64,000 nucleotides of DNA from Sesamum alatum (taxonomy: Eukaryota; Streptophyta; Magnoliopsida; Lamiales; Pedaliaceae), in assembly GCA_034509735.1 (NCBI GenBank), contig JACGWO010000003.1:8246001-8310000 (forward strand), given 5' to 3'. The position numbers and the translations under genes are program-made. The notes beneath the pieces are model-generated. The model worked only from the letters and a program-made list of their open reading frames with translations. It was not told the DNA's origin and searched no databases. Of the stretch, positions 1 to 12,291 are shown piece after piece (the first letter of the stretch is position 1; each line of letters opens with the position of its first letter).

Positions 1-1803
1 ATATTATTGTTCAAGTTGAAGACTTGGTCTTTTAGTCTTTAACCCTCCCACTATTTATACGAAAGTCCGCCACTCTCAAGCGGAGTTTCGGGAAACCATT
101 TCCTAGTGGGCTTGGGATCCACAAGCGTAATCTCCATGCCCCGCTTTTACGATTCACATGAAGAAGACCTTGTGGGAGATATCCAATATCATTCTCATCC
201 AATGAGATTCCCAAGATATTTTGCCTCACCTATTCACATGGTCCCGAGGACTCCAAGCGAACCATGTTACTCAGTGTTGGGCCCGACCCATCAACCAAAT
301 CATGCCTCAAACTGTCGCCCCCCACGACTCGTGAGACAGGGAAACAGCGAGCGCAGTCTTTTTGTTCACAACAATAGTGCAGCTTTCCCCTAGTCCAAGT
401 GTGCCACGACTCGTGAGACCACACTTGGATAGTGGTAGCATCCTCACCACATTGCTGTGGATGGAAGGCTCGGACAGACCAAAATACCATTTTGATCCAA
501 GTCCGTTCTGGGCCTAATATTTAATTTGGTCCAACCAAATGAGAGTTTGTGTATTACCGAGACCTCATCACATTATTGTGTTTTAGCATGCATAAATATC
601 CAATATTTAAAGCGATAAATAAAAAACGCCACATGCATAAAACATAGCATAGCCCTGTTAGGATGATCACAAGCCCAACCTATGCGACCCACTGAGCCCG
701 CAGTGAGTCTATGGTCTGTCTAGGGTGGTCCTAAATTATTACAATAGTAATATACCTAGTGTCATTCCAATGGGCCTTGTAGTGCTCTTGTTTCACGCCT
801 TGATGCTCCTCCTTGGGGTCTCCGACTCCAATTGCTTGTTAAAATTGAAACCTCACCAATCCTATCTACTCTCATTACAACTGAAAGTAATACATCGGTA
901 ATAAAGAAAACAAGCCTTAACATCATGAGGCTGAAAATACGGGAGATGATAGTCCCAAAAACAAGAGGCACGCAGGCCCCACCCAACAGAAAATAAATAA
1001 ACATTCATTCATCCATACACAAGGTCTAGGGCTTTGTGATCATCCCATGTTGATTCCATCAACTCACATAACATAATTATTCCAAATAATCATGCATAAA
1101 TAACCAATGGATATTCCAAATACCCAAGTGATGTCCAACATCACAAAAGCATAAATATACAAATAATATGCAAAATTCAAATTTGAAATTTAATGGACAC
1201 TTTAAACAATGCATCCAATGCATGTATTAATCCCAAATTAATTAAGCAAATTTAATTCAAGGAATAATCCAATTATCCCAAAATCAAAAATGCAAAATTA
1301 AGATATTTTCAGAATATTGTGCAGAAAATACAGAAAATTGAATTTTCCGGAAAAAAGTCGAAAAACGGCACAAAACGGCCCAGCCGTTGTGCTGGCCGGC
1401 CGCCCGCGCGCACAGGGCAGCGCGCGCGCGCTGTGCCGCACGCTGGCCCTCGGCCAGCAGCAGCCGGCTGCGCACAGCGCGCGCGCGCGCCTGTGCGCAG
1501 CGTCTGCGCGCATGGCGCGCGCGCCCGCCTGCGCGCGGCCACTGCCGGCCCGACCAAATTTTTTTTTTTTTTTTGTTGTTTTTCAAAACTGTTTCAGCAT
1601 AATAACAATGATATTTTTCTGAAAATAAGCATGCAATTTTAGATCCAATCTAACAAAATAAAACATGCCAAAAGTCCATTAAATCCAAACAATTGAATTA
1701 TCATATTACTCATATATTTATATAATCTAACATGCCAATAAAGCCATTTAAAAGCAAGTAGATCATGCCAAACACATAGATCTATGCCCCTTACATCGAA
1801 CCG
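1..1803 (-). mobile_element. Interior (leader side) of an LTR retrotransposon, cut by window edge
   Basis: On the minus strand this follows the primer-binding site at 1804-1816, so it is the 5' interior of an element that continues left of the window. No open frame with gag or pol similarity was found, which suggests a non-autonomous (LARD-like) element or a very long leader. It includes a poly-T run near 1559-1574 and the GC tract at 1380-1555. The short frames here are low-complexity and are not called as genes. Confidence 0.6.
1380..1555. other. Extreme GC-rich alternating purine-pyrimidine tract
   Basis: About 175 bp of nearly pure G+C lies inside AT-rich DNA, with many runs of alternating GC/CG and near-palindromes (GCGCGCGCGC occurs repeatedly). 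It lies 250-430 nt downstream of the primer-binding site on the element's own strand, where structured leader RNA would be. All frames stay open through it because the composition lacks stop codons, so the frames are not evidence of coding. Confidence 0.8.
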
Positions 1804-1816
1804 GGCTCTGATACCA
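1804..1816 (-). other. Primer-binding site, initiator tRNA-Met type
   Basis: The minus strand reads TGGTATCAGAGCC, the standard plant LTR-element site complementary to the 3' end of initiator tRNA-Met. It lies two bases from the CA end of the LTR at 1819. Confidence 0.9.
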
Positions 1817-1818
1817 CT

Positions 1819-4040
1819 TGAAGGACAAGCGGATCCGCTCGGGAGCGCGAGCGGAAGCGAGAAAAGCGAGAAATTGCGTAAATTTAAATCAAATTCAAAA
1901 TACGCGAATCCCAAAGGGTGTACCCTTGGGTGCTCAACCGGGCGTTCGATGTAGGATGTATAAATATTAAAACATATATTTAAATACATAGGGCACAGAT
2001 ATACAAATGAAATCAATCAAAGCGTAATAAACCGTTACTTTTGATTGTTTAGCGTATGCTCCCGGCTACTAGCGTTGTTCCTTCTCCGGAATGCTCACGA
2101 AATCCAAACGTATGGATTCTCCAAAGGTGATCCATACCACACCGGAAGAAGCACACGTTCTTCTTGCTAGAAAAGAACGGGTTTAGGAAGGAATCGGTTT
2201 AAGAGAAGAACACTATGAATTAGTGTTCTCTTAAACTTACTTTGTTCTTCTTCTTGATTCAAAATCAAGTGAAGAACACAAGTGTAAGAGAGGGAGGGAG
2301 CACGAAATTTTGAGAGAGAGGAGAGGATTTTTGTCTTCTCTTTTTCCTAGAAAAAGATGAATAATGAATCACTTATGCTAGGTGTTGTATATTCTAATAT
2401 ATATACATAATTAATGTGATTATTGAAATGTGTCTAGGTTCATCCAAGGATGTCTAGATTCATTCCAATCAATCACCATCAATTCTTCAATCAAGCCTAC
2501 CAAAATTTATGGTATGATCAAATCATACCAAAAGGGAAGAGCTTGATTGCAGTTGATTTGTCTCTTTCCAAAAGAGACAAGTCAACATACCACCTAGCAT
2601 GCAACATGGCTGATTTTGCTTCCTCCAAGGGAGCATGTCGGCTATGTTTAATTAAGGGAAGAAGTCCAACTTCTTCCTATTCCAAATTAGGAAATATTTC
2701 TCCTCTCGGGTATAATTTAACGGACCGGGTTTTATCGTAATCCAATTACGACGAACCCAATATTAAATCCAATTTAATGTCCACTTAAATTATTCCCGTT
2801 GATCTTTTAATCCAATTAAAAGATCCAACGTCTCAACATCTCAACTTTCCATATTTAATCGAAAATCCAATTTACCGATTAAATGAAAGCTCGATACAAT
2901 ATCGGCCCGTCCATCCAATGGACTTTCCCTTAAGTAATCCAATTACTTATTTTATCCTTCAAGATTGACTCCAAGTCAATCTCTCAACCTCCTCGGTGAT
3001 TTGTGTGTGACCCTTTAGGTTCACCCTCAGCTAGACTTGGGCCCGTGTCCCACAAGGGCCCGTTACCATGGGTGGCCGTCTAGCAACGGTCCATGGCACT
3101 AGAGACTAGGTGAATTGGCGTGAACATTTAGGCGCCGATTCCGTACGGGTACGATCCTTCCGTCTACCGTCTCCCGGCCTTAGTCTAGGGTATGGAATTA
3201 GGCATCGGTTCCCATCCTTGACTAGGCATCTATGCTTAATACTCGAGACCACGTATGCTTCATTGTGTCGACACACCATTCCCTGTTCGACCAATCACTA
3301 TGGCTACAGCTTCAAACAGCATGAACGTGTCTCCGAGTGCATAGGAGATACCTCTGTCACATACTGACAGGGGACGGATCCTCTTCTTGGAATCCACCGT
3401 CCTCGCTACACATTCTGACTGCACTGGACGGGGCTTATGATAATCATCTTACAGAATGATTACCTCTCGCCAGATCCAAGATACAGCCGTCCTGTGCACG
3501 CGACTGCCATGATCCCTCAAGTCTGAGGATTACTCCCGTACTATCGGAACCGGGGAAAACCAATCATACCGACCAAGCCTCCAAGGCTTCCATATGATGA
3601 TCCCCGCGAGTCAGTCCAGTCGGCTCGACCCCAGTCGACCAACCCATCAAGATCGTGTAGGCGTCCACGCCTGTCGCCGATGAAACACGACACTCATCCA
3701 ATGAACACGACTCTTGACGCAAGTCTCAATAGGACTCTCGATGCCCTGTCTCGAGGTCCTCGACTTGGAACGTTATAGACCCAACTCTTAATCAGTTGGT
3801 TTCATGACCACCATCCAATGCGTGGCCCAACTGCACGAGTTGTTATCCATGGTCTGTGGGCTTTGTTGCGATATAAGTTAAACACCATTTTAACAAATGT
3901 AAGATGAGCGCAACAAAGAAGGTACCATTGGTGACGAACACTCATCTTATTCATCACATAATAATATTACATTCACATCAAGTTGTCGGATAGGTTACAA
4001 CTTGCCAAACCTATTGGCTTTCTGGTCACCTATTCCAACA
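1819..4040 (-). mobile_element. 5' LTR of a minus-strand LTR retrotransposon (about 2.2 kb)
   Basis: On the minus strand the LTR runs from TGTTGGAATAGG (at 4040) to CCTTCA (at 1819) and is followed at once by the tRNA-Met primer-binding site. The outer boundary is placed at the TG/CA end and is less certain than the inner one, because the second LTR lies outside the window. The GC-richer half (about 3000-3900) and the small open frames inside it do not look like genes. Confidence 0.65.
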
Positions 4041-5950
4041 TGAATATACTTGTCATGCTCATGCACTACCATTGTTTCCTATGCGTTTTATTGTTTCTTC
4101 TATTTCGACATCTGGTGCAATCCCTGGTAATTTTTACTAATTCCAATGGAATTTGGATGATTTCTTTCAACATGTACTGACAAGGTGTGCTTTGAAAAAA
4201 TATGCGATGCGCCGCCTGCGTGGTCAAAATGCAATTTTCAAAGTTTAAGTTCAAATTGGAGGGGCCAAAGCAGACCGAATCTATTTATGATCAAAATCTA
4301 CATTTCATTTATGATTAGGAAATTAAGAACTAGGGTACATTATATTGACACTCCTGCAACAGTGACCAAGAAGTGAAGTAGAACATGTATTAATAATGAA
4401 GCTAGTCAAAAAGTTTTGTGTGTCAAAAAAGAAATATCTAACCAAACAAGGCTTTATTTATTAACTGATGATTCATGTCTACTCAATAGACACAAACCAC
4501 CTTATTTCTTGAAGATGAGACCACAGTAGGTTGTGGTAAAATCTACTTAATGCTCCATGAATTAAATAAAAAAGATAATTTATATTGGAATTCTTGAAAC
4601 TGGATTTAATTATGCAAATACATTATATCTTTCAAAATAATTATCTTTGAATCCTTAAAATTAGGTTTAGTTATACAAAAACGTTAGATTTTGCAAAGTT
4701 GCAATTTTAATTTTTGTGAATATATTGTTTTCATGATCAAACAAATAATTTTTTCATCTATCCTCATATCTATATATAATAAAACTAAATTATTGAAATA
4801 ATTCACTTGAGCGTTACGTATGTACAGACATGACAGCCTCAATAAGCTCTGTTATGCCAAAATGGAAAATAACAAGTTTTTTAGATAAAAAAATAATATT
4901 TATCCAAAAGAATTTAATCAATATTATATTTCTATCTTTTTTTTCGAGTTAATAATTCCTTTTATACAAAATATCATTAATATAAATATCAATTACAGTT
5001 TAGAATATATCCCATAATATGAAATACTATCAAAATTGATTATTAGTTATAGTTTATGATAATATAGCCATGATGTTTGATATGCAGCCATAATATTTGA
5101 TATATGATATTTCGTATAAGATACTATATTTCATATGAATATAATATTTGATACATAATAAATTATAAATATCTTAATATTATGTATTGATATAAGGAGA
5201 GTTAAATAAACTGGAGAAGAGTAAGTTTGGGAACTTTTTACTCTTTGTTAAATTAATAAGTATGAACTCAGTCGGAAAACACCACACAAAAGTCAAAACA
5301 ACGCCATACTCGGCAAAATCGGGCAACAATGGCAAAACAGACTTCATTCATACCCATAATATAACGGAACGATCCAAAGGGTCTCCTTTTCATATTCATT
5401 CATTTTCCCCGTATATTTATCATTGACTTTAAATACTCTTTTTTTTTAGAACCGTGCTATCTCCGTTGCCATGGATAATTCAACAGTAGAAATTTAGCCT
5501 TTCATTAGGCTAAGAGCAAAATTAAAAAGAATATAAATGCAGTAAGTAAATACAATAATTTAAATAAAAACTTACAAAATGGTAAGTGTGCACCCACGTA
5601 CAAAACAAAGGTTTTATCTACTATGAGAGGAAAGGAAGATATACAAGTACACGTATTTTCGGAGGCTCCCATTCTCATGAACTGAAAGGGGATATTTATA
5701 GAGAAGTTCGGATTTGAAAACTTTATTTCAGGTCGGTCAATAGTGACAGATGTCTTCAGTATTTGAGACAAGTGGTTGGACTAATTTTCCAGGCACCTTG
5801 CATGTGACACTTGTCCGTGCCTTCGACGTGGTCAAAAGTCTCCTGACTTTGTCTTCTTCCGGCATTTATGTGCTCCCTTCTTTTATTTTTTTATTATTTT
5901 GGAGAAATTGCTTTTTTCAGATTCTGCTTCCGATCTCTTATGGTAGTCGA
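4041..5950. other. AT-rich intergenic DNA, no gene seen
   Basis: This stretch has no coding similarity that I can support. It contains A/T runs, repeated ATAATATTTGATAT-like motifs (about 5090-5160) and the possible Helitron start at 4769. The small open frames at 3983-4376 and 5505-6007 have no recognisable content. Confidence 0.5.
4769..4800 (+). mobile_element. Possible Helitron 5' terminus
   Basis: An A followed by TCTATATATAATAAAAC resembles the conserved 5' ends of plant Helitrons, which begin TC and insert between A and T. No matching 3' hairpin plus CTRR end was located by eye, so the boundary and any link to the gene-fragment region are unproven. In AT-rich DNA this could be chance. 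Confidence 0.25.
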
Positions 5951-5954
5951 CGCT

Positions 5955-7356
5955 TTATTCTTCCGATGATTTGGAAGTTCCAACTTTTGATTTTTCTTTT
6001 AAAGTAGTCTTAATTCCCTGGATCAATTGATCAAGAAGAATTTCGTGATTGGGTTCCTCGAATGGATCCTGTGATTCTCCTGCCAAACAAGAATACTTAT
6101 TTTCTTCGTCCTTGGAAGAGGTCTCCATTGGGGACTCCATTCCTGTTATATTTCTTTTGAGGTCTTTTTGGACTTGATTGAGATATTTTTTGATCATTTA
6201 CTCTTTAGAGATGATGCCTCTTTTGCTTCTGATCCTTTGTGATAATTGCTCGAAGGGGCTAGGAGTATGAATTTCTTCTTTTTCCACAAGTATCCTATAT
6301 TCTTGAAGCTTTTCCTACATTTCATCTAGTGTTTCTTGACAAAAATATTTTTTTTTCTGGGTTTATTTGCATTAATTTGGTCCAAAATTTTGAACAAGAT
6401 TCTTTTTAATACAAGGATTTTTTCGTAGGGTCATTCCTACTTCTGGTAACCATTTCCATATCCATGGGAGTGAAAATTCCACAAAGAAGAAAAATAAGGA
6501 CATGCCTTCTATCCATTTTTGTGATCTTTCTGCCTGAATAATTTTTGGCGAATAGTTGATCCACTCGTTATAATAACCCTGAAAAATTTCAGGGAGTATA
6601 GAAATTGGAGGACCACAATTTAACCACCATTGAAATACCCAGTTTGGTACTTCTTGTTGGAAAACTAATGGACAAATTTTAAAAAAATCATGTCTCTTAT
6701 AATTTTCATAGAGAAAAGCTTTGTTGAATGCTTCAACATAGTCCCAATAATTGAATTTTATCGAGATTTTTGATTCTGGGTGAATGTATTCTTTTTCACC
6801 TAATAGGTTAATTCCCCTTTCAACAACAGTGATTTTTTTTTTAATACTGCTTTTGAGTAATTAAACTCCTTTCTGTTGTTGGAATAAGTGTGGGTAATTT
6901 CAAAACTTTGCATGACCTTAAGAATGCACTCATAATGGGCTCTTGGCTTATATTATTCTGTTGTAAATGTTGTCACATCCAGCTATCTTTTCATTAGATA
7001 CCATGGGTCTTTCTCCCATCTTAAATCATCATTTTCCATGAGTATGATTACTTCTTGATGTTCACTAAATCTATAATTCGCTAATTCGTCTTCTTCTTCA
7101 AGTACCTTGGCATAAGATACTGAAGAAGATGATACCTCATCGGTAGCGACCTTCTTCTGCTCTTTCTTAAATATAATGAATTGTTGGAAGAGCTCATTCT
7201 CTTCTTTATAGATCTTATTATATTTCCTAATTCCTGAGATGTTTTCTTTGGTAAGTAGTCTGTTACCTTGGCATATAATTTTACCTGGTCTAAATCTATC
7301 TCCTCTTTGATTAGAGGAGTTTCTGACTCTTCCTCTTTGAGGAAGCATTCCTGCAA
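5955..7356 (-). pseudogene. Decayed pararetrovirus-like (caulimovirid-related) reading region
   Basis: Read on the minus strand, a long but broken reading region starts near 7348 and runs to about 5955. The first part (7348-6983, 121 codons) is very charged and contains SSSSVSYAKVL near its middle. A second part, about 6840-6370 in another frame, is rich in Trp and Phe (for example WVFQWWLNCGPP and LPWIWKWLPEVG). That pattern is seen in polyprotein segments of endogenous plant pararetroviruses. A last part (6197-5955) is acidic. Stops and a T-run near 6831-6841 separate the parts, so it is non-functional. The family assignment is from memory of such patterns and is tentative; a degraded retroelement gag-like region is the alternative. 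Confidence 0.4.
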
Positions 7357-7533
7357 TAAAAAAGATTATCCAGTAACAATATAAAAATGTATTATATGTA
7401 TATAAATTTTTTGTATAATTTTTAGTTTTTATATGAAAAAATTAATCATTATAAACATAATTGCGTAATAATTATCAACTAGGGAATTAAAGGAGTTCAA
7501 TATATGGTGACACGTAAACAAAGTTAAGTTTTT

Positions 7534-7616
7534 GGCATTTAGCAAAGTTAAATGACTCAATATATGGCATTTAGCAAAGTTAAATGACTCAATATATGGC
7601 ATTTATCAAAGTTAAG
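7534..7616. repeat. 32-bp tandem repeat, 2.6 copies
   Basis: The unit begins GGCATTTAGCAAAGTTAAAT and continues with GACTCAATATAT. Units start at 7534, 7566 and 7598, and the last is partial with one change (AGC to ATC). Confidence 0.85.
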
Positions 7617-8684
7617 CTTGTGTAACCAATTTATATATGACATAAAAGATCAGTCAATTTGATCAAATTTTAACTATTTTTGTTGTTCAAAATCAAAATT
7701 ATTCAAAAGATAAGAAGTTTGAATAGTTATAAATAGTGGGTTTGCATAAGCAGCACAAAGTAAATCACAAGGTTGTGAAAATCCTACACTCGCATGGAGA
7801 ATTCTCTTTCCACATTCACATTTCTCTCTATACTTATATATTTAATTGGTGGAAGTGACGATTTTCAAAGTTTGATAGAGTTTTTTTTTTAAAAAATTTC
7901 CGCTAAACCAATATCTACATGGTTGTATCTTATATCAATGGTAATGTTCAATGATTTACAATTCATTGATAAGTTCAGTGTATATTATGGCTTTATATGT
8001 CTCAATTAATAGTTATTCTCTAATTTTATATTTTCCTGGATGTATAACTTTATTAATTTGCTTTATCATGTATTGCACTAAAGGAATGCATTAAATAAAT
8101 TACTAGTCAAAGATTGTCATGACATTTCAATAATGAAGAATCCATCCCATTTTTATTTTTCTTTACTTTTAAAAATAAATTTAAATGGCTTAAATAATTT
8201 ATCATGGTTTTATTCCAATCATTTATTAATTGCGTAAGAACAGATATACTAGGTTTACCAATTTATGTCGATGCCAAAAGAACATGTTTTTATTATTATT
8301 GTCTCAATTTAAATTGGAAATAATTCCACGTGTTTAACACGATTTTCTACTATGAATGAGTATGATTTAGTACTAGATATATATATATATATATATATGT
8401 TCTTCCATATTTTGAAAATCTGTCTATGATTTACTTTTTCACTTATTTTTTTATTTTTAAATAATGAAAAGTGACATTTTAATTTTTAAATAATGGAAAG
8501 CGAAAATGATGAGGGTATTTTAATATGTTGGTGAAAAAAACAATGTGTAATGAGGGACGTGATTTGCTTTCCCTACATATAGAGTTTCTTCTCTATGATT
8601 GTGAGTTGATTGAGTGTGTTATTAGATTTTTTTTGTTCATCTTCCAACATTTCCAATTATCATATAATATGGATAGTAGCTCAC

Positions 8685-8732
<48 letters not shown>
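8685..8732. repeat. Trinucleotide microsatellite (ATT/TTA)n, about 16 units
   Basis: An uninterrupted trinucleotide run lies in AT-rich intergenic DNA. A TA dinucleotide run lies about 300 bp upstream. Confidence 0.95.
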
Positions 8733-8733
<1 letters not shown>

Positions 8734-9509
8734 TAAATTTTATTTTTAGTATTATTTTTTGTCTTCGCGTTTCATATGGAGAATTATGATATAATCGATT
8801 AGGAGAGAATTAATTTTAAAAAGAATTATTATTTCACTGGATTCATAATTAATTATACAAATGCATATGGTAATTAAATCCAAAACTAATCTCATTTGTA
8901 AGGTTAATGAAGGAATTAAAAAAATTATTTAATGGAATGAGCAATTATATGAAAATAATTGTAGTTACAAGCTAAAAAATGTAGCTTTTATTAAAATGTA
9001 GTTTTGATGGAATTCAATCTCAAAGGTAATTATTAAAAAATGACCAAATAAAAAAAAAAGTAGCGTTTGCATTAGAAACGAGATTTTGGAGTATTTAATC
9101 GCAAGGGCAAACGATCACTTAAAGCCAAAATTTTCAATAACTAATTCGCAAAAAAATTATAATATAAATGATCATAAACCCAAATTTGAGGCAGAAAAAT
9201 AATAAAAGGAAATACAAAGGCACTTTCACAAAATACTAAAGATAGTCTATTCTTTTTTAGAGAAATACATAAGGATTGTTGTCCTTTCCTTTCCTAGTCA
9301 AATGATACTCAAAAGTCAAAACCCACTTTGTACAAACAAACCCTCAATTCTCAAAAATGAGCGGCGTCTTCTTCCCACCATCTCACCTTTCTTCTCTTCT
9401 CTTCTCTTCTCACCCAAGAAAAACAGAGGAAAGAAAATCAACAGCAACTATAAAATTTTAAGGGTTTCCGCAGCCTCGGTGAAGGAGAGACCGTGGAGTG
9501 AGCCGACGA

Positions 9510-9624
9510 TGGCGGCGAACGTGACGGTGCTCTTGTGCAACGCAGCACCCGCGGGAGAAGCAGCAACGGCGGCGGGTACACTTCAAAACCCAAGAACGAA
9601 AAACCCTTGTACGCTCGCTCGCTG
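9510..9624 (+). pseudogene. Possible first exon (GC-richer, Ala-rich start)
   Basis: This GC-richer island follows a CT-rich stretch (about 9390-9415) like a plant 5' UTR. ATG at 9510 opens a frame beginning MAANVTVLLCNAAPAGEAAT, and a plausible splice donor (CGCTG then GTAAAA) follows at 9625. The product is not recognised. It could be the 5' end of the same source gene as the exons at 10643 and 12190, or a separate captured 5' end. Support is limited to composition and the donor. Confidence 0.35.
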
Positions 9625-9660
9625 GTAAAATTCCTCAAACCCCCGCCCTTCATTTAGATG

Positions 9661-10642
9661 TTTGGAGCCCTTGGCGCCGTGCGCCACTGACTACTATGTC
9701 TGAAATAATCAACCAACAATAATTAACCTCACTCCATGGATGCTTAGATGCTTAGGTACTTCTGCATGAAGTAAGTAGGCCTTGCAACACCAGTAAATGT
9801 TTATTCTCAGTAATGTGAGCCTTTTATTTTGGGGTGGGTTTGGGTTGGTGGGGCAGGAAAACTTATGAAGCGCACCTACAAAGAATAAGGATTCCGTAGA
9901 GTATTATAAGTTCAGCATCTTCTTGGAACCAATGTAATGACTTTCTTGGTTTCAGATTTCAGGCTTGTTGAACAATCATCAATGATGTAATGCTGTTTTC
10001 AAGCGTGTAAGTGATAGGAAATGTGGACATGGTACTCTTGGAATGCATGGACTACATAAGAAGTTCTAGAATAGGAGTAGGAGCACCATCAGCCTAATGC
10101 GATGAATGAACAGCAAGAAAAACTGAACTAATAAATGCCTGTTTTTGGGGTTTGCTTTGGTTGAAACTAGACTAGTAATGGTCAACTTGATGGGTCATCA
10201 GAACTGAAGACAGTGACATTATTGGTGATGGGAAATTCATGAAGCATTGGGGGTAAGTTTTGATGAAGGCTCTAATACCATTTTGATGAGAACTAAAGAC
10301 ATTTAGTGTTGGCAAAGGCTTCAATACGCCGTTGTCACTACCCTACTTTAAATATATTAATATCAATAGATGTTACTTGATGTCAAATTACATATGTATA
10401 TCTGCAAAAATATGTATCTATGGCTTCATAGCATGCCTTTAAATTACGCAAACATTAAGTCTGTATTTCCCATTTTCTTGTTTGATTTCTAGATTAGTTG
10501 GATATGCTTGTTTTCCTTCTCTAGGTGATGGAAATTTGTCTGATGTATGTTTCAAAATTCTTGTTGAAATAATATTTTTTATTGTTTGTTTCCTGGATGA
10601 AATATCACTTGTATTCTGACTGCATAAATTGCCTGTAATCAG
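9661..10642 (+). other. Intron-like sequence between exon-like pieces
   Basis: T-rich, non-coding DNA of the texture seen in plant introns. It ends in an acceptor-like CAG at 10640-10642. No further gene or repeat was recognised. Confidence 0.4.
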
Positions 10643-10804
10643 GTGTTCATCAATACGGAATTGTATGCACGAGTATCTGTTGCTGTTTTGTTTTCCAGAC
10701 TTGCGGATATGGCTTATTCGGCCAAGTCTACGGCCAGAAAAGAAGAATACCTTGCTGTTATTGGATCTGGCAAAATGTTTTTGCTTGAACTTCTCAATTC
10801 TGTG
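10643..10804 (+). pseudogene. Exon probably of a SpoU/TARBP1-type RNA methyltransferase
   Basis: A 162-bp stretch of 54 codons is bounded by an acceptor CAG (10640-10642) and a donor GTAATA (10805). It reads VFINTELYARVSVAVLFSRL at the start and later KEEYLAVIGSGKMFLLELLN. It joins in phase to the exon at 12190. The combined peptide resembles the helical-repeat part of the large plant tRNA/rRNA 2'-O-methyltransferase (TARBP1/SpoU family), judged from memory. The exon has no stop, but no other exon of the gene is seen apart from 12190-12237, so it is a fragment. Confidence 0.5.
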
Positions 10805-12189
10805 GTAATATTTCCTTTCTTTTTGGCTCTAAACTTTTCATCTCTGGCTCTTCCTCTGTTGGTACTTGCTGTCTATTAACCAACCATCTCTAGCATCTTA
10901 CCTGATGGAGAACACCATCAGCTAGAAGCATTTATGCATCGTTTTATATCATTTGGTTGAGATTATTTTTGGTTTCTGGTGATACTTCTCCTGTGTAATT
11001 AAGTCACTAACATCTTTCGTTCTAGTTGATCTTTTGTATGAGACTTTTCACCTTATCAAGCACCCACAGACCAGCTTTTTGTTTCTTTTCAGTGAATGCA
11101 TGGGTGTAGTGCTCTGTATCAGAAATTCTGTCTGCTCTAAAAAACCTTGCCCCTTTCCCATTTGTGTTACTGCCCTGATCAATGTTATCGTTAGGAGTGA
11201 GGTACTTTATTGTGTATGAGTACCTGAATGTGTGTGTGCTGGTACAAATCCTGCTACATTTGTTTGTACCAAATCCTTAAATGCTCTTTCGTGTTAAATT
11301 TATGTAAAGGGTACTGTGGTTATTTCGTCTATTTCACAAATGGTATTGTGGTCATTTCTCTATTTCATTTCATTCCTGCATCTGTGGAACAGTATAACCT
11401 CAAATTACTCTGGATAAAGAATAAGATACCTTTTCTTGGATAAAACTCTATAGAAATTATAATGCAATGGACTGCTTCCAAGTGGAGTCTTAAGTTGGTT
11501 GACCGGCATAAGCAATGTATTGCTGAGTATGCCATATATGAAGCAACAGTAATAAGTCTTGGACAGACTTAACACCTTGCTAATATGTCCCTTTATCCGT
11601 AGACTTCCCAAGACCTAATAAAGGTGGCGATTTACTTCGATTAGAGAATGTGCCTGTTGACAACTCAATATATTTCCTTTTGGTTAGTGGAGATGATTTG
11701 TTGAGCAACTTCTTAGCACAAGGAGATAACCAAGCATACAAAGATATTTAATATTTACTTCCTTTCCCAATAAAGTTGTTTAGTGTGGATGTTTCATCTA
11801 CATCTCCTCTGTGACACTTATCAGTCAACATGTGCAATAAGAATGATTATCTCTTCAACCAGCATATCCTGATCTGCATGACTCTGGCATATATAACTTT
11901 GAAATCTCCTTAAGGAACGGATCAGAAATTCCCTGGTAGATTTTTCCAATTTGTATAGTTTCCCTTCTGCAGAAGGTGACCTACAACCTTGATCTTATTT
12001 TGCTTCTATTCATGACTGACTTTTAGGCATACCTCCACATTTTTCTGTATAATGGTTTAGTTGTAGTTACTTTGTCTTTTAACTGTATCATTGTCAATTA
12101 ATTGTTCTGTGCTAGAGCATAGTTATCCTTAGCCTCCCTAACATGTGAAAGGAAAATGTTTGTTGACAGATGAATCTCTTTGTTGGCAG
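10805..12189 (+). other. Intron between the two SpoU-like exons
   Basis: About 1.4 kb, T-rich, with GT at 10805 and AG at 12188-12189. The small open frames inside it (for example 11034-11443) are T-rich and show no coding similarity. Confidence 0.5.
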
Positions 12190-12237
12190 GTAAATGACAA
12201 AGATCTGTCTAAGGAGTTGTATAAGAAGTACAGTGCG
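12190..12237 (+). pseudogene. Second exon of the SpoU/TARBP1-like fragment
   Basis: A 48-bp exon reads VNDKDLSKELYKKYSA, between the acceptor TTGTTGGCAG and the donor GTGAGT at 12238. Phase 0 at both ends lets it join the previous exon without a frame change. KELYKKYSA recalls the sequence that precedes a conserved Trp-containing segment in plant TARBP1-like proteins. The expected following exon is not found; a satellite array begins about 50 bp downstream instead. Confidence 0.5.
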
Positions 12238-12291
12238 GTGAGTTCCTAGTGGACATGACAACAAAGCTCAAGTCTATGTTCGGTTTAGGAA

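Larger units (their letters stand above)
7357..9300. other. AT-rich intergenic DNA with microsatellites
   Basis: No gene was recognised. The stretch holds the 32-bp tandem repeat at 7534-7616, a TA run at about 8375-8399 and an ATT/TTA run at about 8685-8732. The open frame over the last is only a poly-Tyr artefact. Confidence 0.6.

Noticed and set aside
1284..1642. Several overlapping Ala/Arg-rich open frames on both strands
   Set aside because: They come from the GC-rich tract, which has few stop codons in any frame; they do not resemble any gag or host protein.
8525..8749. Open frame ending in poly-tyrosine
   Set aside because: The tyrosines are a translated ATT/TTA microsatellite, and the rest is AT-rich without similarity.
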